A stretch of DNA of 64,000 bases from the NCBI RefSeq assembly GCF_027943255.1, contig NC_072897.1, positions 19,282,044-19,346,043 of the forward strand, given 5' to 3'. Both the position numbers and the translations under genes were made by a program. The DNA comes from Anastrepha obliqua. Taxonomy: Eukaryota > Arthropoda > Insecta > Diptera > Tephritidae. Under the pieces are notes generated by a model, which made no database searches, was not told the origin of the DNA, and was given only the letters and a program-made list of their open reading frames with translations. Position 1 is the stretch's first letter; every line of letters begins with the position of its first letter. Shown here piece by piece: positions 30,128-41,042 of this stretch.

Positions 30128-31060
30128 TTGCCATAAATTCTGTGACAAATTTTACAATGCATACGGGAGAACAAATTCACAGAAAAGAATTCCGTTATTT
30201 TCGCTTTTGTTCGTATGCATTGTCTACTCATAAATTCTCAAATAAATCATAAAAAGAAGTGATCGTCCTCGTGTGGTTCAAACCAGTGTAGCCATAAAAC
30301 CGAGAGAAATAATTCACAGAAATACGCTTAGAAAACAGAAAATAATAGACAAGGAAATCGCCAGATTCATGTCAAGACTAATTAGTCTTCTCAACTAGTC
30401 ATCTTTTCACAACGCGCTTCAAGAAAATTAGACTCGTTAGATGCAAGCAGCTACTTCGGTGGCATGCGGTCAACGGCCATGAAAATATTATTTTCACAGA
30501 TGAGAAAACGACCAAATCTGTGCTAAAGCTTCTAAAGACGCAAAAAATGTTGTTCCAAGGGTTTTGCGTGACCCCACCCAGACCACGTAATGGTTTGATG
30601 AAGAAAGTCTTGTAAAGGCGTTAATCTCTTCGTTTCTGCGAAAAAGGGGCTAAGATCGGAGCAAAAGTGTACCAGGAGGATGTCTTAAAAAGCGTGGTGA
30701 AGCAGTTGAGCAGTTCTCTCTTCAATGGGGAGCGTTGGATCTTTCTGCAAGATTCCGTTACAGCCCATAAGGAAAAAACCACCCAGTAGTGGCTGAAAAC
30801 AATATTCCAGGGTTCATAGCTGCAGATGATTGGTCGTCTGGAAGTCCAGATCGGAATCCATTGGACACAGTTTGTAGTCAGAATTGGAGAACATGGCCTG
30901 TCGAAGACCTCACAGAAATTTGGAAAGTCTCAAACAATCTTTGGTTCGCCCAATGACGTCAATATCCATGGAAGTCGTGCGTGGGACAATAGCTGAATCG
31001 CCTAATCAATTGAAGGCTTGTGTAAAAGCAAATGGTGACCATTCGGAATGAAAATTAAAT
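30128..31060 (+). mobile_element. maT-type mariner remnant (DD37D) A
   Basis: Tc1/mariner superfamily remnant. The left end near 30128 reads CTTGCCATAAATTCTGTGAC, a maT-like terminal repeat. Broken frames give IFTDEK (first catalytic Asp, near 30495), KVYQEDVLKSVVK, WIFLQDSVTAHKEK (second, near 30750) and SPDRNPLD (third). The NxxD spacing fits DD37D. Stops and indels are frequent and the right terminal repeat is not evident. Confidence 0.7.
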
Positions 31061-31369
31061 TTTTTTTTTAATTATTTACATAATTAAATAGAATTACCTG
31101 AAACTTGTTAATCTTTTTTAAGAAAATTACTATTATAATTTTTGAAAATTTTTTGCGGAGTGCGCGAAACAACAAAATGTCCCTTACTACCTTCGTAAAT
31201 GACAACACGTATTCGCCCTTTCGATGTTATATTACAAGTGAATCCTTTATTTCTCAGTTCAGGTTTATATAGTGTTTCTTATCCTGATTCTCAATACTTT
31301 TATTAACAGTAAATATTTTTGTTTTTTAAAATGCAATATTATGTACGTATCATACATTGCATGTACAGG
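31061..31369. other. AT-rich spacer between two maT remnants
   Basis: No coding signal or terminal repeat recognised. Confidence 0.4.
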
Positions 31370-32250
31370 GTCCGGAACTCAAGGTGTAACCAACTTCAGA
31401 CCACTCACGCAGCTGATGCACGGGCATCAGCTGTCTGCTAGTTGGCTAAAGCGGCGCGGAAGCATTTTGCCAAGAGTAAACGCAAAAAAAAAACAAAATC
31501 AGTAATGGATTTCAAGCATAATAGTGTGATTGCTTAATATTTCGTTAGAAAATCACAACCAGCGATTGTTAGTGAGCTCGAGTACCTTAGAGTAAATCAA
31601 GTTTTTGTTTATTGCACCATTACCCCCTACAATGATACCAGTAGCATCGCGAAACGTCATGGAGGTGATCATCAAAAAACTGCAACGTCATCATGGTTCA
31701 AAGGTGAAGAAGCGACTTGAACGAAATCCCCGACGAAGTGCCAATCAAATGGCGACAGAACTGAAAATATCTGACGTATGCTACGTCGCATACTGAAAAA
31801 TGATCTCAAACAACACCCGCAACAGGTAATAATTGAGCCTGGCGTCACGGTAAATGATAAATATCATCGGAAAAATATTCTGGAGGTTGCTTTGAAGCCG
31901 TGGGCAGACAAAAATTTCGGTGGCCGATCATGGACGTTTCAAACGGTCTCACAAAGCTCGAGTGAATCAGGAATACCTAAAAAACAATGTTCCGAGCTTC
32001 ATAACGTCCACTTAATGGCTCTCAAACTCACCAAACGAGAATTCGATGGATTATTCTCTTTAGATCTTTTTGGAGAACAAGGTTCGAAATAAAAGATTCA
32101 CCAGTATCGAGGCGCTGAAAAAAAACATAGTCCACGAGTTGGCCAAAATACCTGCAAGTCACATTCGGGCATCTTGCGACTGGTTTCTGGACCCTCTCAA
32201 GTCCATATTCAAGGCAAAAGGTGGTGATATCGAGCAAAAGTAAATTGTTT
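31370..32250 (+). mobile_element. maT-type mariner remnant B, internally deleted
   Basis: The N-terminal HTH part is in frame 31605-31796 (RHHGSKVKKRLERNPRRSAN, then ATELKIS) and a frame change continues with RRILKNDLKQHPQQV. The sequence then jumps to the catalytic domain end: KPWADKNFGGRSWTFQ (before the second Asp) and, near 32110-32245, IEALKKNIVHELAKIPASHIRAS and AKGGDIE, the C-terminus. The second and third catalytic residues are lost or shifted. Different family member from remnant A. Confidence 0.75.
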
Positions 32251-32465
32251 CTTATTTTTGTATTATTTTCACACATTTTTTACTTTGAATTGAATAATAT
32301 TAGTTTTACAAACTAAACGTATGGCCCTTTTAATTGGTTATATATCGTACATGTAGAGTTGTGTATGAAATTAGATTTAAACATCAAACTTAAAATGCAT
32401 AAAAAATTATAAGAATTCAGATTAGGCAATAATATTAATGATAATGATATATTATCGTTGTCGCC

Positions 32466-32571
32466 ATTTGGCGAAATACTATCTCCACTAAAAAAAGTAT
32501 TATAATTTCATATCTATAATTTGGCGAAATACTATCTCCACTAAAAAAAGTATTATAATTTCATATCTATA
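32466..32571. repeat. 53-bp perfect tandem duplication
   Basis: Two adjacent copies of a 53-bp unit starting ATTTGGCGAAATACTATCTC (32466 and 32519). The copies look identical, which suggests recent duplication. No function is apparent. Confidence 0.9.
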
Positions 32572-32579
32572 ACGGACCT

Positions 32580-33020
32580 TACTTGTAATAGAACTTATGG
32601 CTGGACTTAGTATAATAGTGTCAACTATGCCTCAAGGGATCACTCTATCAGCTCTCAAACCGTATATACTGACACTACAACCAGCAGCTCAATGGAAGTA
32701 TTGGAAAATACACCCACTCGAATACTTAGAACAGTGTTTCAGAATGAAGGCCAGAAATTAGTAAACAACATAGTTAATCCCAGCCATTAAATTATTTTGG
32801 CACCCTTGTGGTGGTAAGAAAATATATCTCATGTGAATAAAAATTGCAGATTTTCGTAGGCATAACCGCACAATATTGCTAACAAATCGCAGCAGACGAC
32901 GTTTCAACGGTTGGTATAAGGAAATATTCTTGGCAACTAATTGTGGTGCAGTTTGTTATGAGTACGATGTTCTGAGAGAATAGGAGGAGGATTGAGTATT
33001 CTATGTTGCTAGCTTTGTTC
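32580..33020. other. No recognised feature
   Basis: About 440 bp with a short plus-strand frame near 32620-32790 that I cannot assign. It lies between the 53-bp duplication and a mariner end. Confidence 0.4.
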
Positions 33021-33022
33021 TA

Positions 33023-33556
33023 CCCTGTGATTAGAAAGTACCGAGAATGTTTAAATAAAAGAAAACAGAGTTAAATTTCAGGCCAGTTTATCTCCTGCAA
33101 AATATGACCCATCTAAAGCAACACACATGTGCGAACGTTTAACCCAGTCCTCCATGCAGTCCTGGTGGCCGACGAAAGGATGGCCTTCAGTTCCTTCGTC
33201 GCATTCTCTTTGATCCCCTCTACCGACTGAAATCTCCTTCCATGAAGTGGTAACTTCAACTTGGGAAACATAAAGAAGTCGCAAGGGGCCATATCAGGTG
33301 AATACGGTGCTTGCACGATGGTATTCACTTGGTGTTTGGTCAAATAATTCAGCACAATTTGGGCTTGGTGCGATGGCGCGTTATCAATATGCAAAATCCA
33401 AGACTTGTTTGCCCACATTTCCGGCCGTTTGCGACGTACAACATCACTAAAGCGCTTCAAAACGAATAAATAATATTCTTTATTGACTGTCTGGCCCGAA
33501 GGAAGGTACTCATGCTGCACTACGCCTTGGCAATCGAAGAAAACAGTCAAGTGGTT
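33023..33556 (-). pseudogene. Mariner transposase DD34D, C-terminal part
   Basis: Minus-strand frame 33550-33113 begins LTVFFDCQGVVQHEYLPSG (in another reading MTVFFDC), then SWILHIDNAPSHQAQ (second catalytic Asp) and APYSPDMAPCDFFMFPKLK (third), 34 residues apart. A second frame (33284-33078) gives the end DGSYFAGDKL. The 3' terminus CCCTGTGATTAGAAAGTACC ends at TA (33021-33022). The N-terminal half with the first catalytic Asp is replaced by BEL/Pao sequence. The same family recurs at 46990-47396 and 62905-63060. Confidence 0.85.
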
Positions 33557-33746
33557 TGGCCATCCTTTGCTGGCAAAACTTCAATTACAATTTTGTTGAT
33601 CCAGGTGTTGCGTTACTTGTTTCATCGACGATGATTACCACGTCGCCGTTGCCGACAGGTTGATTCCATTTTGCGCGACGAGTTAGATTAGGCAGATATT
33701 CTCTCACCCACCGTTTTCAAAACTAGGTAGCCGTCTGTGACGGGAC

Positions 33747-34335
33747 TCAAAAGTTTTTGCGAAGGGTGGCACCACTGATGTCTTCAATGATTCGTTCTTG
33801 CAGTCCGAGCAAAAAATGATTCGGAGTGAGGCCATCATTTGGAACGTATGTAAGTGATCTGGAATTCAAGACGATTTCCACATCTGCTAGTGCTGCAGGT
33901 GTGCTAAGTTCGCGCGAAATATGTCTGACAATATAGATTTGACGGACCGAATCATCCTCTCCCATGCTTAGCCCATGTGCGGTGCGGCCGGGGCATACGC
34001 TACTACACCTCTGGGTACTTTTGCTGGGGCTCGTCGGATGAACATCTCTCTATTTCGGCTAGTAGAACACAAGTATGTGGCATTGTCAGAAATAATTCGG
34101 CTAGGCGCCCCACGACGACAGATTATCTGCTTCAGCATAAGTAAAAATGCGTATGTGTATAGGGAGTGGCTAATTTGAATATGCACTGCGGGACCAGTGA
34201 GGCAAGTGAAGAATACACGCAGCGCTTCTCCTGACATCTACCAACAACGACGTCTATTGGTTCAAAGAAATCTACCCCAGGGTATGTAATTAAGCTCATG
34301 TTGAACGCGAGTCGTTCAGGTGCCAAAGAATCCAT
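33747..34335 (-). pseudogene. BEL/Pao integrase fragments
   Basis: Three minus-strand frames: 34335-34132 (LITYPGVDFFEPIDV, the core start with Asp), 34237-33968 (VFFTCLTGPAVHIQISHSL and RIISDNATYL, the second Asp) and 33965-33747 (ALADVEIVLNSRSLTYVPND and LTPNHFLLG, the typical Pao integrase end). Shifts between them abolish function. Confidence 0.85.
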
Positions 34336-34734
34336 TGAGGTGTCTGTGATACCGCCTTACGAATACAGCAAACTCGACACTTCCTTTCTACGCTACCGGC
34401 CAACGCTCTTAATCCTCTCAATCAGTATTTTTGACGGATTTCGTTGACTACGACTTCGTTGTGATAGTGTTGATATTTACGATGGAAAAAATTGATTATT
34501 AGAAGAGACACTGGATGGCGTGAGGGCAGAATTATGGTTCTTTTCAGGCTAACAGGGACTCATTCTATCGAATCGACTCAACCTTTGATTATGAGCAATC
34601 CAAACTCATCAATGAAAGGCGAGCATTTGAAAAAAGAACTTTTCCCACTTACCAGTTGGACTTGAAGTAGACGTTTAACTTCCTCTCCGAAGGTCTAGTT
34701 GTGGCTCAAAAGAACAATTAAAACTGCGGCGCAG

Positions 34735-35714
34735 TTAATTGTGGTATCCTACAACATCATCTGAATGAACTGATGAATGAATGATGATGAAAAATGAATT
34801 AGCTGATCTCCTGCTTATTAACCGAAGGAAGCGCAAAGCGTATCTTGTTGGACCACACAGCTTTTCGCTTTTATTGAACTTCGACACAACTTCCGTAAAG
34901 GATGTTAAGCTAAATATTGAGTTAAGCTCAATGATATTAACTAACTCTGTTTCTGCACTCTCGTTTCTGGCCACTCCAAGGAAGGCGAAGTTAAGAATTG
35001 GGGACATTGGAACCAATTGGCAATTAACCATAAAACTTCGACCACTGCTTTAATTTTGTGGCGTCATCGGCAACTTTGTCGGCTGAAGGCGCCCACCTCC
35101 AGTTATTGATGCTAGATGACTCCAACATTTCTCCGACTCGTCCCCCAAAAAATTGACTGAACTTTCGAGTATCTTATCGGATCCAGTGGATAACGTTCTT
35201 TGAATCGGTCCGTATACTTCTCGCTGATCGGGAAGGTTAATTCATGTGTAATAAATTTTGCGTGTCGCAGGCCCAAAATGGCACCCTAACCGTGGTAAAG
35301 AAACCGGTTTCAGGGTCGCCACTCGCGATCTCGAGGCCACTAAACAACATTTTAGCTTACCACTGACGATGGCTCTTAGATAAGCAGCTGCCGCGTACGC
35401 TGCACAGCTCGCGTCATGTCATGTATTCGTGGTAATAATAGAACCCATGGCTGCCATGCTTCCTGCTCCTCTTTGTGCACATGGGCATCAAAGGTGACGC
35501 CAGATTGCCAAATATTTTGCATTACGATTTTTGTTTGAATCATAAAAAACCCAATTAAGCCAAGGGGATCATAAACAGACTTAATTATAAGAAGAACGCT
35601 CCTTTTTGCGACAGATGAGTTGTCATCGAAAACAGATTTATTAAATTTCGCGAAGAAAGTTGGCTCGTCGGGCCAAGTCCGCCACCATGTGCCCAGAACC
35701 TTTTCATGTGTCAT
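34735..35714 (-). pseudogene. BEL/Pao RT end and RNase H fragments
   Basis: Frame 35714-35376 has KVLGTWWRTWPDEPTFF and KRSVLLIIKSVYDPLGLIGFF, the Pao-specific region joining RT to RNase H. Near 35090-35040 a frame gives ADNVADDATKL, and 35031-34735 continues NWQLVPMSPILNF, the end of Pao RNase H. The middle is degraded and partly missing. Confidence 0.75.
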
Positions 35715-35844
35715 AGAAGGATCTTGGAGGAGGTTACCCTATTGCTTTGCCGTCCCGGAATTGTATACAGCGCATTTGAAGAGTTTGACAGCCAGTTGTG
35801 CATATCGAAGCCATCTTCGCCGTGTATATGTATGTTTGACTTGT

Positions 35845-36405
35845 CTACATGTTCTGATAAATCGCCCCAACCGCATTTGGGTTTTCTTTGACGAAATGCG
35901 AGCCATTTGTGTTTTCAATGAAATTTGTCAGTGATGGAGAACAAACAGCACCAAAGGTCATCATCGTCATTATGTAAGTGATACCCATGTCGCTACAAAA
36001 ACTGCTGTGCGGTTTGGTCTTCGCTGCGCACTCAAATTTGGTGGAACATCTCGCGAATGTTTCGGGGATGCCATAAGGTCGCTCGCGAAATCGTATAAGT
36101 ATTCCAAACAGAGACGCCTGAAGGTCAGGCCCTTTTAGCAAACAGGTGTTAAGAGCGCCACGGTCGACGGTGGCAGCGTCATTCCAAACGAGCCTGGTCT
36201 TCTTTTTATTTTTATTAGTTACCGTGAAAATTGGAATCAACCATGACCTTTCTCCATGGGGTATCTCATCTTTTGTTAATTTCCGAATATATCCTTTCTC
36301 ATCATACTTACAAATTTGTTGAGCTCCAGTGTCATGCATTTGACTTAACAACTGGGGCGCCGTAACGAATACGAATCTGGTAAATCGACTTTTTCGAATA
36401 TCCAA
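35845..36405 (-). pseudogene. BEL/Pao reverse transcriptase fragment
   Basis: A 186-residue frame: YIRKLTKDEIPHGERSWLIP, then KKKTRLVWNDAATVDRGALN, LLKGPDLQASLFGILIRFRERP, and ITYIMTMMTFGAVCSPSLTN. These are successive Pao RT blocks up to the block before the YVDD motif. The catalytic Asp pair is not in this frame. The N-terminal part FTRFVFVTAPQLLSQM does not fit RT and may come from gag-side rearrangement. Confidence 0.8.
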
Positions 36406-37300
36406 AATAAACTCAATTAAAGATGCGACGAGAGTACTTCTTGTAACAACGACTGCTTTGAAAGATTAAGATTTGCTAATGTGCGTATGTTGCGAAGATT
36501 AAACCGAAGCGACGTTTCATGTATAGGCGAGAGCCCGATGGTAACATTTTTTGATTTAGGCTCTACCTGCGTTATATCACCCGTCCACCTGAGACATAGC
36601 TGATCTGATGGGTCATCCAAGCCATGCTCTTCAGCAATGTGTTTCTAAGAGTGTAAATGTGGATTCCTCGTCTATCAAGACATATGTCTTTATGCACTTG
36701 AATTTTCCATAAAGTATTTATTACTGGAACGTAACGCTTCAACGTCTTCGTCGCGTGCTCTTCTTTATGTACCATCACAGCTGCCTTATGGCTTAGTGTG
36801 GAGGAAGAATTTTAATGGATCAACATAGTCCAGCTTTGTGCAACCATCAATACCACAACGGCTTTACAAAGGGCAGTTTTTCATCTTGTTGTCGCGAACA
36901 TAGCACTACCTATCGGTGGTAGACAAATCGCAAAACTGTTTGCATTTCTCGAGTCGATGATCACCATTGGACTGAACATAATAAGGCTGAGAGTTTGTGG
37001 CAATGTCGTTTACTTAACTTTAACGTCATAGCCGGGACTACTTACGGAGATGACTTGACTAGCGCACGTCGTCAATTTGGAAAGCCAATAATCGAACTCG
37101 CATGGAGCAATGAAACCCTATTTTTAACCCACTCTAACTTCACATCACTTGATAATTTGCAAAGTAGCTCAGAAAGTAGCATCGGATCATTCAACAAAGA
37201 AGAGAGGCCAATGGCTTTCAGAGTACAAAAATAATTTTGTACCACAAGTGCAAACTGAATTAGGGTTTCCAGCTCGTCATACCTCACCCATGACTTCTGA

Positions 37301-38049
37301 CGTAGCTTGCACTACAGTAATTGACATTTGACATCTGGACGCCCATACAACATCCTTAAAGTTTCAATGGCCTGTTATATACAGGTACTGTAGTCGCAGC
37401 TCGCGCGATAGGAGTATGAACGATAGATACCTGTAGCCACTGTCGATGTATGCGCTTTTGCAGTGGTGCAATACGTGCAGAGAACGTTAATGTATAGAGA
37501 ATTCTCACGAGCTACGAATAGTGTGAATTGTCAAAAAAAAAGTCTGACCGCGAAGACTTTTTCACCTCGCTCAACTCGACACGGGAACTTCTTAACAGAG
37601 CTGATTACAGTGAATTATGAACAAGTACATTGGCTCTGATCAGTTTTTGGTTTCTGTATGAAATCAAATTGACGAATGCCGACCGCATTTTGCAAGGCAT
37701 TTGCTTTTGCATTTCTATGTTCCCTTGATAAACGAAAATTTATTCAATTTATATTTTCAAACAAATACAACCAAATAAAGATTTATAATCCAACATTTAA
37801 AATCAAACTAACTCTAATGTTTGTTGCTTTAATTTTAAAAGAAGAATTTAAACAAAATACATTATAAACGACCTCACATTTGTTGTGTGCGTTTTAGTAA
37901 ATTTGATGAAAATTTTTACTAATTTTTCGAAACGAAATTAATTTCAGACAAGAATTCAAAGAGCATATTGGTATATTGATGAATATATATGTATGTATAT
38001 CAATATATGTATATATACATATATTATGCTAGTTATATTTGTGCAAAAA
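37301..38049. other. Spacer, no gene recognised
   Basis: Mixed sequence possibly including the outer part of BEL/Pao remnant B, then AT-rich DNA with alternating ATATGTATAT palindromes near 37980-38030. No coding signal. Confidence 0.4.
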
Positions 38050-38165
38050 TTCAATTGCATCTTCAATTCTTATAGTGTTACAAATTTATGTATGTGCACA
38101 CGCACTGCAGCAACAATGACCTATCTCACGACGCATTGCCTTATCATATTTATGTACATTTGGAT
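38050..38165 (+). repeat. Uninterrupted paralogue of the composite provirus target
   Basis: This reads AATTGCATCTTCAATTCTTATAGTG, then ATGTATGTGC, then CTGCAGCAACAATGACCTAT and GCATTGCCTTATCATATTT. The left half resembles the sequence at 38346-38383 just before the provirus, and the right half resembles 61935-61995 just after it. It therefore looks like the same repeat without the insertion. Confidence 0.7.
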
Positions 38166-38510
38166 ATGCATTTTTTGTTAATTTGTTTCAAACGATTTTT
38201 TTTTTAATTTACATATATTACAGGGAATAATACATATATGTATGCATTTTATAGATAGTATAAAACTATGAAATTTAAAATAAATAAAAGAAAACTTCAA
38301 AGAAACGTATTTGTATACATATGTATATGGGACAACTAAGTTCTATTGCATCTTTAATAAATATAGTGTTGCGCGCATATGTAAGTTAACGCAACAACTT
38401 ACAAAATTTCAACAAAGTTGACACTTACCAATGGTCAACTATTCTACACGCGCATCAGTTGACGCTTCAACCCAGTTGCGTAAACAACAGTCAGCAAATA
38501 ACCAGGCTAA

Positions 38511-39795
38511 AATTTAGTATAATGTATATCGCTTTGGAAAAAATGGTAAAAAGGGGGTGATAGAGGGGTGTATCCCCATCTTAAAACTGAAAACAGAACC
38601 TGCCGGAGGCTTATAGTTTTTAAGTAATTTAATGTTAAAGTTCTATAATTTAGCGAAAAGTTGGTGTTGCCATACACCTGAAATGAAAACGAAGTTCGCA
38701 CGCAGCGATGTTCAGTGGAAGGTTCATTGTAAAACTGCAGTATTTTTTGCTGTAATTTAAAGTTGAGAAATAATTTTGAAAATAAAAACATACAACTCAT
38801 TTAAACTTAAAAACAATGATATTAAGCGTATCACAAAAAATAATAAAGTAATTAAAATTAAATTAAATTAATTAACACAGTATTTTTGCGTGGAACTCCT
38901 TATCGCGTAGGCGGCCTTCGGCCGCGCTTCAAAAAAATAACCCTCATCAGTCCAACTCCGGTTACGTAATCCACAGTATTTTTACGTAGAACTCCTTTTC
39001 GCGTGGGCGGCCTTCGGCCGCGCTTCAAAAAAATAACCCTCATCAGTCCAACTCCGGCTACGCAATCCACAGTATTTTTGCGTAGAACTCCTTTTCGCGT
39101 GGGTGGCCTCCGGCCGCGCTTCAAAAAAATAACCCTCATCAGTCCAACTCCGGCTACCCAATCCACAGTATTTTTGCGTAGAACTCCTTTTCGCGTGGGC
39201 GGCCTCCGGCCGCGCTTCAAAAAAATAACCCTCATCAGTCCAACTCTGGCTACGCAATGCACAGTATTTTTGCGTAAAACTCCTTTCCGTGTTAAAACCA
39301 TTGAACCCAAAATTAAAACGTCATATGCGTGTATGTAGTATGGCACAATAACCCCCATTCCCATCATTAACACTAAACTCAAGTACTTAATTTTTGTTTT
39401 CATTTGCAGGCATCCGGCAACACCATACTGTTGTAATTCCAATATTCTTCTTGTTCGCGCTTAAAATTGGAATGTGATTGCATAGGCAAATGAATTTGCA
39501 TTTAATTTTAATAGATATAATTAGAATATTAGCATAAAAATCGGTGCAAACACGCGTGGGAGTGTATATTTTGTGAATTTTAGTGAAATGTTAAAAAATA
39601 TAGAGTGTAATGTGGCAAATTATAGTGATGTTCCCGAGAGCATTTTGAATGTAAATAATTAAAAAATTATTACTTCCCGAATAATTTAAAGTTATAAAAA
39701 GTGTTCCCTAACACCTCACTAACATCTCCACCAAGTTTCATTAAAAAAAACATTATAGTTTGCCAGAAATTCCAAAATATACATTGTTCTAAATT
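38511..39795. mobile_element. Candidate inverted-repeat insertion within the LTR
   Basis: The ends read inward AATTTAGTATAATGTATA (left) and AATTTAGAACAATGTATA (right), 16 of 18 matching. The interior contains the 96-bp array and no protein gene. The LTR would have normal length without it. No clear target duplication is seen, so the boundaries are tentative. Confidence 0.5.
38875..39290. repeat. 96-bp tandem array, about 4.3 units
   Basis: A 96-bp unit is repeated at 38875, 38971, 39067, 39163 and partly at 39259, marked by ACAGTATTTTTGCGTAGAAC. Each unit holds the palindrome GCGGCCTTCGGCCGC (or GCGGCCTCCGGCCGC). Because 96 is a multiple of three, the minus strand has a long frame encoding a 32-residue repeat (for example MRVIFLKRGRRPPTRKGVLR). 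That frame is probably a by-product of the period. Confidence 0.9.
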
Positions 39796-40069
39796 CCAGC
39801 CAATAACCAATAAATTGTAGTAAACAACAGTCAACGAATAATCAATAAATTGGAGTAAACAACAGTCAGCAGAAAAATCGATTCTGCAATATTAACAATT
39901 AGGGCGCACATGAAAATGCAACGGGACGTATGGCCAAAGATAGGTGTAATTATAAGTTAAGACAACCATTGTAATTAATCTTAAGTTTGATTCGGTTCAA
40001 TAAAGTTAAGGAACGAACACAAGTCCGCCAGCTTTTTTAAAAACAAAATTCATTATATGAATTAATAAC

Positions 40070-40088
40070 TGGCGCCCGACCAGGGACC
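40070..40088 (+). promoter_or_regulatory. Primer binding site of provirus B
   Basis: TGGCGCCCGACCAGGGACC, overlapping the last T of the LTR, lysine-tRNA type as in element A (one base different). Confidence 0.8.
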
Positions 40089-41042
40089 GGTTCAAAGTGC
40101 GCGTCCGAAAAAGCGAAGTAACAAAAAGTCGCCCGTAGAACCACGGACGAGTGTTAACGCGGCCGTAGTAGTGAAAGTGTTAGACAAAAAGTCGCCTGTA
40201 GAACAACAGTCGAGTGTTAACGCTACCCCAAGCGCGCAAAAAGTGGAATAAGCTGAAGTATCAACGGCATCCATAGCAGTGCGCGCAAAAAGTGGAATAA
40301 ACTACAATATCAACGGCATCCATGGCAGTGCGTGCAAAAAGTGGAATAAACTACAATATCAACGGCATCCACAGCGTGCACAGCGAAGTGGAATAAAGCT
40401 TGTATAAGAACGTGAAATAAGATTCGGTCCAGCGTTGGATTCCGATTGGAAAAGGACGCACGCCTTCAATAAGTGCGATTGGTGGTACCATTAGTAGCCG
40501 CGGCAAAAAGGATTCATACCCCACCGCCGGAAATCGATAGAGAAAGAATAGTATTAAGAAATTAAAATCATAGTGAACTATTACTGAATTGAAATCATAA
40601 CAAGAAAAAAGTGTTTAATAAAAATATGAAATAGTTTTACTATTAATTACATTAAAATAGTAACCTTGAAATCTGAAAGAAATTTAAGTAAAATATGATT
40701 TTATTTTTTTTTAATTATTATACTTTTAAATAATCTTAAATAATTCATAAAAGCAAAGGCTGGAACTCCTCAAGCCCCACTGTGAAAAAAAAATATTTGG
40801 GAAACTAACAGCTGCCTAGAAAAAAATTTTCAACTTCCGCTTAAGATAAATTTGAGAATTTTTTTTTTTAAATAATAATAACAATAATATCTGGTTTGTG
40901 GAGCCAATAATATAATATAATTTAAAGCCAGCTTATAATAACAAACATTATCTGCGATTCACCCACCCTCCAGAGAATTGTTAAATAAAAACAAAAATTT
41001 TAAAAATAAAAAAATAAATAAATAAGAAATAAAAATTCAATA
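40089..41042 (+). other. Leader of provirus B with short tandem repeats
   Basis: A non-coding leader of 954 bp. It contains a 63-bp unit twice (AAAAAGTCGCCCGTAGAACC, at 40123 and 40186) and a 49-bp unit three times (GCGCAAAAAGTGGAATAA, at 40234, 40283 and 40332), then AT-rich sequence to the gag start at 41043. Confidence 0.7.

Larger units (their letters stand above)
33590..37300 (-). mobile_element. BEL/Pao LTR retrotransposon remnant B
   Basis: Minus strand, gag to integrase in order: gag pieces (37287-37000), the protease region (36950-36420), RT (36405-35845), RNase H (35714-34740), integrase (34335-33747) and a C-terminal tail to about 33590 (VVIIVDETSNATPG). No LTRs are recognised, and frames are broken throughout. 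Its RT block FGAVCSPSLTNF corresponds to FGAACSPCAANY in remnant A, so both are Pao-type but distinct families. It abuts a mariner at 33556. Confidence 0.85.
38384..40070 (+). repeat. 5' LTR of provirus B, interrupted
   Basis: Starts AGTTAACGCA after TGTA and ends AATTAATAACT, followed at once by the primer site. A repeat of about 1285 bp (38511-39795) interrupts it; the remaining LTR is about 400 bp, usual for this group. AATAAA for polyadenylation lies at about 40000. The end is confirmed by the matching 3' LTR piece at 61885-61934. Confidence 0.75.

Noticed and set aside
34781..35053. 90-codon plus-strand ORF
   Set aside because: Antisense to the degraded RNase H of BEL/Pao remnant B.
38940..39060. 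Hammerhead ribozyme suggested by CTGATGAG in each 96-bp unit
   Set aside because: The GAAA core box and a stem between the two conserved boxes are absent; the sequence reads TTTGAAGCG instead.
38900..39442. 180-codon minus-strand ORF with 32-residue repeats as a protein gene
   Set aside because: It is produced by a 96-bp tandem repeat whose period is a multiple of three; there is no other evidence of coding.
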